Shown in pieces: positions 57,188 through 64,000 of a stretch of DNA of 64,000 bases (positions are counted from its first letter, which is position 1; each line of letters opens with the position of its first letter). This DNA is from Cryptomeria japonica (lineage: Eukaryota; Streptophyta; Pinopsida; Cupressales; Cupressaceae), in NCBI RefSeq assembly GCF_030272615.1, contig NC_081413.1, positions 551,054,136 through 551,118,135 of the forward strand, given 5' to 3'. The position numbers and the translations under genes were made by a program. The notes under the pieces are model-generated. The model did not search any database. It saw nothing but the letters and a program-made list of their open reading frames with translations, and had not been told where the DNA came from.

Positions 57188-60135
57188 ATCCCCTTGTTTT
57201 TCAAGATTTTTTTGATTTTTGAAAAATGGAAATGAAAAAAAAAGAGAAGAAAAATCCTTACCTAGATCTCTTTTGTGGCTTTGATCTTGTTTCCTCTCCT
57301 TCTTTAAACCCTATAGACCTGCTTTGAGCAATAAAAAATGTCAAATGAGTGAAAAAGTAAAAAAAAAAAGTGTTTTAATGCTGGACTGGGCGCCTAAACT
57401 TGCAATGAGAGTCTTTTCTCAGGACTTGTGAGTTCCAACGTCAAACTTGCCCGAGTCCTTGTCACAGAATCGGGAGTCTACATCGAGGACTCTCCCGGAC
57501 TCGGCTCATGAGTCCATGGTGAGTCGAATTGGCCCGCTAACAAACTTGCGAGTTTGGGCAAGTTTGAGGCGAGTCCGGAGAGTCCTTAAGCTATGCTAGG
57601 TAGGGCATCTGTCTACCAAGTTATGATGCTTTGCTGTTTTCAAGTAAAACCACCAATGAACAATCTCTGAACAATCTCCTCTAGCCACCACTTTTGTTGT
57701 CACTGCATGCTCCATCCTGAGTGGAATAATATGTTGGCCTCATGAATGGTTTAGCTGACACTTTTTTGGATTAAACTTGAAAGTAACGGGTGTAGCAGAG
57801 AAAGGGAAATAGTGCACAGGAAATCATAAACCATCATGCCCAATATTCATGTTCAACCCTGCGGTCTCATTTGTTTTATTTGGCAGCCTCTCCCAAGCAA
57901 GTGCTTTAACCTATGGTGGCAAAGAAGAAGACTGATCCAATGATTTGAATAAATACTGATCACAGTCGCCCATTTAAACCCATTGCATCATAACCATGTA
58001 CCAACCAAAAATTCCAATCTTCCAAATTTTATAAGATGAGAATAGTGATTTTATAAGTTTCTGGGGCAGTTTGCATATGCTTGGCTTTGTAAATATTTTT
58101 ACTCTGTTAATGAAGAGTGCGGAAAATCAGTTTTTGGCTGTTAATTCCTTAATTTATTTTGCATTTCTGCATTCTCATGTGTGTTCTCTGCAGTTGGGTT
58201 ATATAAGTTGGTATCATTGTCGACTTTGGCCACACTGTGCCTAGTCTTTCTGAGTTTTTGCATCACATATTTCAGTTCCCACTTTTGAAGCTGATTTATC
58301 CCTACATCCATTTTAGGGCCAACTATACAGTCCAGTATTTTTAGTGTTTTCATCCTTCTTGTGCCTTATCTGTGCAATTTTATCCTCTGGGAGGCTCCCT
58401 TATTTTCCACTGTATCTTCCTCAATTTACATTTCTGACTATAGATTATCTATTTTTAGGCTTCTGTAACCAAGCAGAATCATAGTTGAACTTTTTTCCCT
58501 GTTTGTTGTAGAAGATCCATATTCCAATATTTTTTGCAACTGCAGCAACACCTTGTTTATGTTATTGAATTTTTCTTCTTGATTGCATGTTGTACTTGCT
58601 TATTGGTCTAGTTTGATCCTCATGTTACCTTCATCTTGTGGATCTGTGTTTCAAATATTGCATTTCTGTCATTTTAAACTTTATGCATGCGACTAAGGAT
58701 TTCATTTAAGCATTTGTTCCTCCTAAATCTTTAGTTCAATTGAATTCGAATCCAAAACAGTCTTCCTTTCCTTTATTGAGAAAAAAACTTCAATTTTTAT
58801 AGGGGTCTTGTTTAGTGGAGCTTATTAAGTACTTTGCATGGCATCTATTATTTAGGGTCTGTTTCAGTTTTGTTAGATGAAGGGTCTATGATAAAGGTTT
58901 TCCTTATTATCCTTAAATCTAGTGCTTGTACAAAAATAAAATCTGAGGCACCTAAAAGAAGAAGAAAATAAAGAAGCGCCTTCTTTTGGTGTGTGTTTTG
59001 GTTACAGTAGAGCAAATAAATGATAAAACAAAACTAATTTCAACTCAAATTTATGCAGTAGATGACCAACATGTTCTGACAACTTATCTTGATTCTTAAC
59101 AACTGACATTTGGCTTTATTCTTTGTGCCCTTCTAGATTGCCCAACCTACTCTCGAGCTGGACCCCAAGATATTCACAGTTTTAACTGCACAAGTGACCG
59201 CTATAAGTTGGATACTTTGAAATTTTACAGTTTAGAGGCATATTTAAAGATGTAGGCAAACCTCACAATGCTTACAATGGATTGTGATCATTTAAGTTTA
59301 TATGGAATCAGAAACATCAAGCACTCACCTGCTGCAGTCTTTTGTTCAGCTTCTTGATACGACATAGCAGCTAGTCATTTACACTTGTGCAATTTTTAAA
59401 TTGACTATTTGGAAGTGCTTTTGCCTTCTCTGAGACAAAGAAGAAATTTTGTCATGTTGGCTCCTCCTTTGTTAGTTGTAAACTTAGCATTAATCAATTC
59501 AATTGCTTTTCTATTGAGTTAGAAGTGGATGATGTTGATGAGTTCCTTTACATCAAGTTTGTCTCAGGGCTGTCTTTTCATCTTTGGAATGAGTTACAGT
59601 TCGCCGTCAGTTTTAAACCATGCTTTCTAGCTTGCTTTGATGGTGGAGGCCAAGCATCAGGTCAAACATCACCTTTGATTCCCAGCCATTTGGTTTCTTC
59701 CTAATTGAACACATCTTTATCACCTGAAAGAACACATCTTATTGCACTGCCACCTTCTTTTAAGTACACCTATTCATTTTGAGAAATTAAGATTTTTTGC
59801 AGAGTGACTTTTCTAATGGTTTGACACTTGACACCATCTTGAAATGGGAAGGTGGAATGTCTTGTCCTTAAATTCAAGGAGGCAAAGACATTTCTGGCTT
59901 AGCGGATGCCACAACTAGCATCTTTAGAGATACAAGTGTTCAATCTTGATTCTTGAAATCCAAAAATCGCTCTCATGGTCTGATTATTTTGTTAACAATA
60001 GGGAAGCTGTTTACACTAATAATTGTCAAGGGAAGACTCGTGGAACTTGATAATGACAGCTAACAAAACTTGATCTCTTAGAGGCTGGTGAATGATTTTT
60101 AGTTGAAAACTATAACAAATCTACAATCATACTGT

Positions 60136-61080
60136 TGATGTGCGTTTTATGACACCTTCAAACACAGATCAAAATACCAAGTATTTTATCCTCTCTTGAA
60201 CAAAATCCTCTTGAATTCTAAGCTATGTGATTATACGAGGTGACTCCAAGGTTTCTATTGTCAGGTCTTGATGTGTGGATAACTCGATGATTTGAAGTGA
60301 TATTGCTGGAATCACAAGGGGACTTATGTTTTACTTGAACTTGAATGCGACTAGATCGTGGAAATCTACTTGTTTTGAAAAAAAAGACAAAGGGATTGAG
60401 GGTTTAGAGAAATCTAGTCTACTCCTAAGGTCAATGATAGCATTGGATCATGCTTGGATGGACACATTCCTTAAACCGAGCTTTGCTTCGCCATGTTGCC
60501 AACAATTACACAAAATCGATGCAATCTCCCAAGGTAAATGAAAGGTTTTCATATTTTGAATGTTTGTCCAAATACCCAATATGCTAGCGCAAATTGAATA
60601 AACATATCCACACTTGAACTTAGCACATCTTGATGTTCAAGCTAACTATGCACTGTAATTGAAAATCATCCAACCACAAACAGTATGAACCAAGGAATTG
60701 TCAACATCCACACTTTACTCCATCACAACCAATGAATTTCATCTAACATGAGGATATAACACGAAACCCTACAATATGCAAAAGAAACACCACCATTTTC
60801 CATAAATTCAATGAAAAGTATGTTTATTTACATCCTTGGCAACAATTTCTACCTTCTCCTCCTACTCTACTCTAACTGCTAACTGCTTGCTATCTAATAA
60901 TCTATTAACCTTTACAAATGAGGAGAGCAAGCCTTATATAGATCTCCCTTTACAAATGAATGGCTAGGATTAAATCCAAATCAATGATCAAGATTACATG
61001 ATAAAACCCTAATTAAGGTTAGTTACAACTAACTTTGCATTACATTTAATGCTTGACCAATGATAAAATTACATTTGAGG
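60136..61080 (-). repeat. LTR-like repeat B
   Basis: Parallel homologue of 51968-52900, starting TGATGTGCGTTTTATGACACC and reaching at least the TTATATAGATC word near 60934-60944 and the AATTAAGGTTAG block near 61010. On the minus strand the order is U3-like, TATA, then a long leader, as in an LTR. Its divergence from A is clearly larger than that of the 450-bp copia LTRs, so A and B are not a fresh LTR pair. Confidence 0.5.
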
Positions 61081-62159
61081 ACAAATGTCCAACATTGAAT
61101 TCGAACCAATGAGAGATGAAGTTAGGTAGATAAACAATATTTGATAAATTTACATATGTCACTTACTCCATCCTTGAATGAATCAGGTTCGCTTAACTTG
61201 GACATGTTGACCTTGATTGATGAATGGAGATGAGTTAGTGCCACCTCAGCTTGCATATCCTCGATCAAGTTGGCCTTCTCTAATTTGGAAACTCACCTTA
61301 TGCTTGACCCTTGATGAATATCTCATAATTGTAGTCCTCGAGTTCCTTCATTCTTGCATTTCACTTGCACTTCTTGTCATCTTGGAGCTGATCCTCGTTC
61401 TCTATGCTAGTGAATCTTGACCCCTTCACCATCTTGCCGAGTCTTGCACCTGATCATGAGCTGCACCTGTACATTGACTATGCTGATATCCTTCCTTGAA
61501 CCCTGACCTCTGCAAGTTGCTGAGATGTCCTGCTTCACCATCATTCAATCATCCTGTGCTTCTCTCCTTGCAATCTACTGTTTGCTGATGAAGTTATCTG
61601 TGGATGTTCCTCCTCTGCCTTGCTGGTTATCATCCCTATGCATTGCTTGAGCTCTTTCACTTGCATCCACCATCATTTCATGCATTGCCTGCAAAACAAA
61701 TAAGGATAGCATTAAACACATATGATATAGACAGATTTGACCAACCCCCAATTTAATATGCATCTTAAATGATGGTAAAATGGTGACTTGAACTCTGATT
61801 TCCATGTCTGATTTATCTTCTTTTATGTCTGATTCTCCTTGATTTGCTTCTGATTTGAATTACTTATTCTTGCTTGATGGAAATCGCTGTGATATTAGAT
61901 TGAATCGTCCTCTCCTTGACTGAATTCGCATGTAAACTTGGTTGAATTGTCTTTACCTTGATGTAGATTTCTGTAATTGGTCTGCTCATGAACCGAATTT
62001 GTTTGAGATGATCAAATGAAATGATCATCTGTCCTCTTTATAAGCACCTTTCCCTTGATGGTTCATATCCCTAGGAAGCCGACTTGTTCATCCCGATTTG
62101 TTCATCAACATTTAATTTATTCCATCGCTTAATGTGCTTTTAGGTCTCCTTGCTGGTAG
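61081..62159. other. No recognisable gene
   Basis: The minus-strand frame 61575-61805 has no family signature. The stretch lies between LTR-like repeat B and the TGGATTTT-core array and probably belongs to the same degraded element. Confidence 0.35.
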
Positions 62160-62870
62160 CACTCACAGCTCACCTTGGTTGTGGATTTTAGAAGGGCGTG
62201 GATTCTTGCCCATCATGGATTTTCTAGGGTCGTGGATTTTGTAGACCCATGGATAATTCGCTTGCCTTCTTCTAAGTTGTGGATGCCTTGATCACTTCAC
62301 CTCTTCATCAAACTTAGATGCTTAAAAAATTTCATGTTGGGAATATCCTCATCAAGTCATGGATTTTGCCAACTCAAGGATAAACTTGCTCACATCCACC
62401 TCCAAGTTGTGGATTTCTCTAGTTTGTGGATTTTGGAGGGCCGTGGATTCTTGCAAGTGGAGGATAGTCATCATCATCAGTCAAGCTTGCCGACTCCAAC
62501 ATGTGGTCAATTACTTCACCTTCATAATGTTGTTGATCTTCAATCTCCAAGTTTAGGATTAAGTTAGTTCTTCATTTCTTCTTCCCTTCATGGATCAACC
62601 TTGCCATCTTCATGTTTGAGGCATGGATTTACATGGATTTACTTAACTCAAGGACAAAAGTCATCACCTCACCTCTTAGATCGTGGATTTACGCAACTCA
62701 AGGACAAGCATTGCAAGTGTGACCTTCACCTCGAGTTGATCTAGTGAACATCCAAGTCGTGGATTCCGGCATGTTAAGGATAAAAGTCACTACCCCACCT
62801 CATGGTCGTGGATTCCACCAAGTCGTGGATTTTGGGCGCTCACGGAATCACTTCTTGCGTTCAAAGTTGA
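62160..62870 (+). repeat. Degenerate array with GTGGATT(T/C)TG core
   Basis: At least a dozen copies of CGTGGATTTTG, TTGTGGATTTC or AGTCATGGATTTTGCC recur at irregular 25-60-bp spacing. Several are followed by CCAACTCAAGGAT. It is a short-core repeat array comparable to those at 1690-1965 and 25060-26350. Plus-strand frames across it are not supported as genes. Confidence 0.6.
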
Positions 62871-63169
62871 TCTCTTCTTGAGGTTGATTTTGCCACCATG
62901 AGGGTTTCATCCTTGAATTTTTCTTTGGAAATCCAAGGAAAGTAACTTGTATTCTTTTCATACTTCCCTCATCTTCACTCATAATCTTCTTGAAATCCAT
63001 TCTCTATCCACTTAAACTTGATGGATCCTTGTCTCCTCATCCTAACCCTAGAGTGCTCTACTTGCTTGACTATTCTTCTATCTTGAGACCCATACCTTGA
63101 CTCGACTTAGAAGCTACATTGGGAAGCCTCATTTGATGAATATCTTGGCACTCACCTATCTAGCGCCAC

Positions 63170-63490
63170 CTTGAATAAATGTTCTTGAACATGTCAAAGA
63201 TAAAGACTTAATCCATACTTAGAACCTCCGAAAAATTCAACCTAACCTATCAAGAGACTAGGAAACATACTCAAAAAGGAAGAAGAATCCCCAATTGGAC
63301 CAAGTTACTTAGTCTTTGATTACCTAGGTGTGTGCAAATGTATTTATTCCATCTCTCAAGAACAAATGTGATTCATAGAATTCCTCGTGACTAGCTATGT
63401 GATTTATCCCGACTCCAAAAGCATCCTAGATAGAGCCTCGCTGCCAGTGAGCATCCATTGCCCCGGCGAGGTTATCGCTGTAATCTCACA
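63170..63490 (-). repeat. Dispersed repeat, copy in minus orientation
   Basis: Reverse-complement match to 10243-10660 (for example GGATGCTTTTGGAGTC; CTAGGTAATCAAAGAC; TTTCCTAGTCTCTTGATAGG on the minus strand). It lies next to the GTGGATT array, so the pair of features may be parts of one retroelement leader. Confidence 0.6.
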
Positions 63491-63538
63491 AAGATTGCTC
63501 TATTTCTGGTAAAATCATTCCTTTAGTACCTGTAGAGT

Positions 63539-64000
63539 GTAATGTCCCCACCCTAGTCAAGACTTAGGGTCAAATGAGTAAGCTTATTTCTTGGACCCTC
63601 GTAGGCTAACGGGGTATGGACAAAGGGTCATTAGAACAGTTGATGGAGGAATTGTTCTTCAGTTCAGTGTTGGGTGCAGTTCAAACTTTGTTTGAGCAGT
63701 TTCTGGCTCCATTTGAGAAACTTGCTATTTTTAGTAAGTTTGGCTATTTTTAGATAGGCCCCTGTTCACATGGGTTTTGCGGGCCTTGGCTCCAGCACTT
63801 GATGATTTGTCATTCAGAGCTATATTGAGGGAGATATTAATTTCTCAGTGATTTTATGAGAATATTTTAATTAATGGCAAATGTTATTAAGTCACATTGA
63901 CTTTTTAATTATATTTCACTTAAATTTATTTAAGTGAATTAATATAATCTCCATAGTTGGGCGCCTCCTTTATGAGTGTTTTAACACTTAAAAGGAATTT
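63539..64000 (+). repeat. Possible LTR start at window end
   Basis: TGTAATGTCCCC at 63539 opens a sequence that, 320-430 bases later, shows the AT-rich palindromes (CACTTAAATTTATTTAAGTG near 63920) seen near the start of the other LTRs here. The end lies outside the window, so this remains a suggestion. Confidence 0.3.

Larger units (their letters stand above)
51535..57595 (-). mobile_element. hAT-type DNA transposon relic with subterminal repeats
   Basis: The two ends carry imperfect inverted termini (left CAAAGTTCGAAAACTCGGAC; right, read in reverse, CATAGCTTAAGGACTC then CGGACTCGCC). Beside them lie clusters of GGACTCGG/CCGAGTCC words (51546-51630 and 57415-57590) pointing inward, the subterminal repeats typical of hAT elements. 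A degraded transposase lies near the right end. No 8-bp target duplication could be confirmed, so the exact ends may be off by a few bases. Confidence 0.6.
49586..64000 (+). other. ATG5 intron 3 (at least 14.4 kb, open at window end)
   Basis: No later ATG5 exon was recognised up to the window end. The intron contains a hAT relic (51535-57595), an unassigned retroelement-like frame on the minus strand, two related LTR-like repeats, a TGGATTTT-core repeat array, a dispersed repeat and the start of another LTR-like sequence. Introns above 10 kb filled with old repeats are typical of gymnosperm genes. The parts 49600-51530 and 57600-60130 show nothing recognisable. Confidence 0.75.

Noticed and set aside
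59218-59260. Candidate ATG5 exon 4 (acceptor followed by FRG)
   Set aside because: Only three residues fit; the following residues do not match the conserved GYP and downstream block of ATG5.
59500-59960. Possible Gag-like remnant on the + strand (FLYIKFVSGLSFHLWNELQF)
   Set aside because: There is a faint resemblance to retroelement Gag, but stops and lack of a zinc knuckle or flanking pol leave it below the level of support.

Overview
This is nuclear DNA from a seed plant, most likely a gymnosperm (conifer-like). The case rests on one recognisable host gene with very long introns, embedded in old, nested and decayed retrotransposons of plant types: Ty3/gypsy Tat clade, Ty1/copia, L1-clade LINEs, a tRNA-derived SINE and a hAT DNA transposon. 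No prokaryotic, organellar or viral gene set is present. The genus cannot be named from the sequence alone.

The host gene is ATG5, the autophagy conjugation-platform protein. Its first three coding exons lie on the + strand at 45426-45533, 47717-47841 and 49519-49585. Together they encode the first 100 residues in an unbroken spliced frame with GT-AG junctions. Introns 1 and 2 are 2.2 and 1.7 kb. Intron 3 runs to the end of the window (at least 14.4 kb) and holds a hAT relic, an unassigned retroelement-like reading frame and several LTR-like repeats. The remaining exons must lie to the right.

Layout: 1-2075 leader of a minus-strand gypsy element whose coding part lies left of the window, with a primer-binding-site-like junction at 2055-2072; 2187-about 3050 an LTR-like segment in + orientation; 3122-9398 a nearly complete but decayed LINE (minus); 9414-11562 repeat-rich DNA; 11563-19280 a 5'-truncated Tat gypsy element (minus); 19565-24482 a 5'-truncated LINE (minus) with a perfect 16-bp target duplication and an extra reading frame after RNase H; 25060-26350 a degenerate GCGAGCTTGCGA-type array; 26351-about 43500 a second, longer Tat gypsy element (minus). 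A 4985-bp non-autonomous copia-type element (34533-39517, 450-bp LTRs about 98% identical, CCTTT target duplication) is inserted into its gag-pol frame. From 44466 come a SINE, the ATG5 upstream region and ATG5.

The mobile elements show a sequence of events. The gypsy bodies are the older layer, with many single in-frame stops and some lost catalytic residues. The copia-type insertion is younger and its gag-protease frame is intact, but it has no integrase or reverse transcriptase, so it would need proteins from another element. Apart from ATG5, no functional host gene is supported. All calls come from reading the sequence and from family knowledge; no database search was run.
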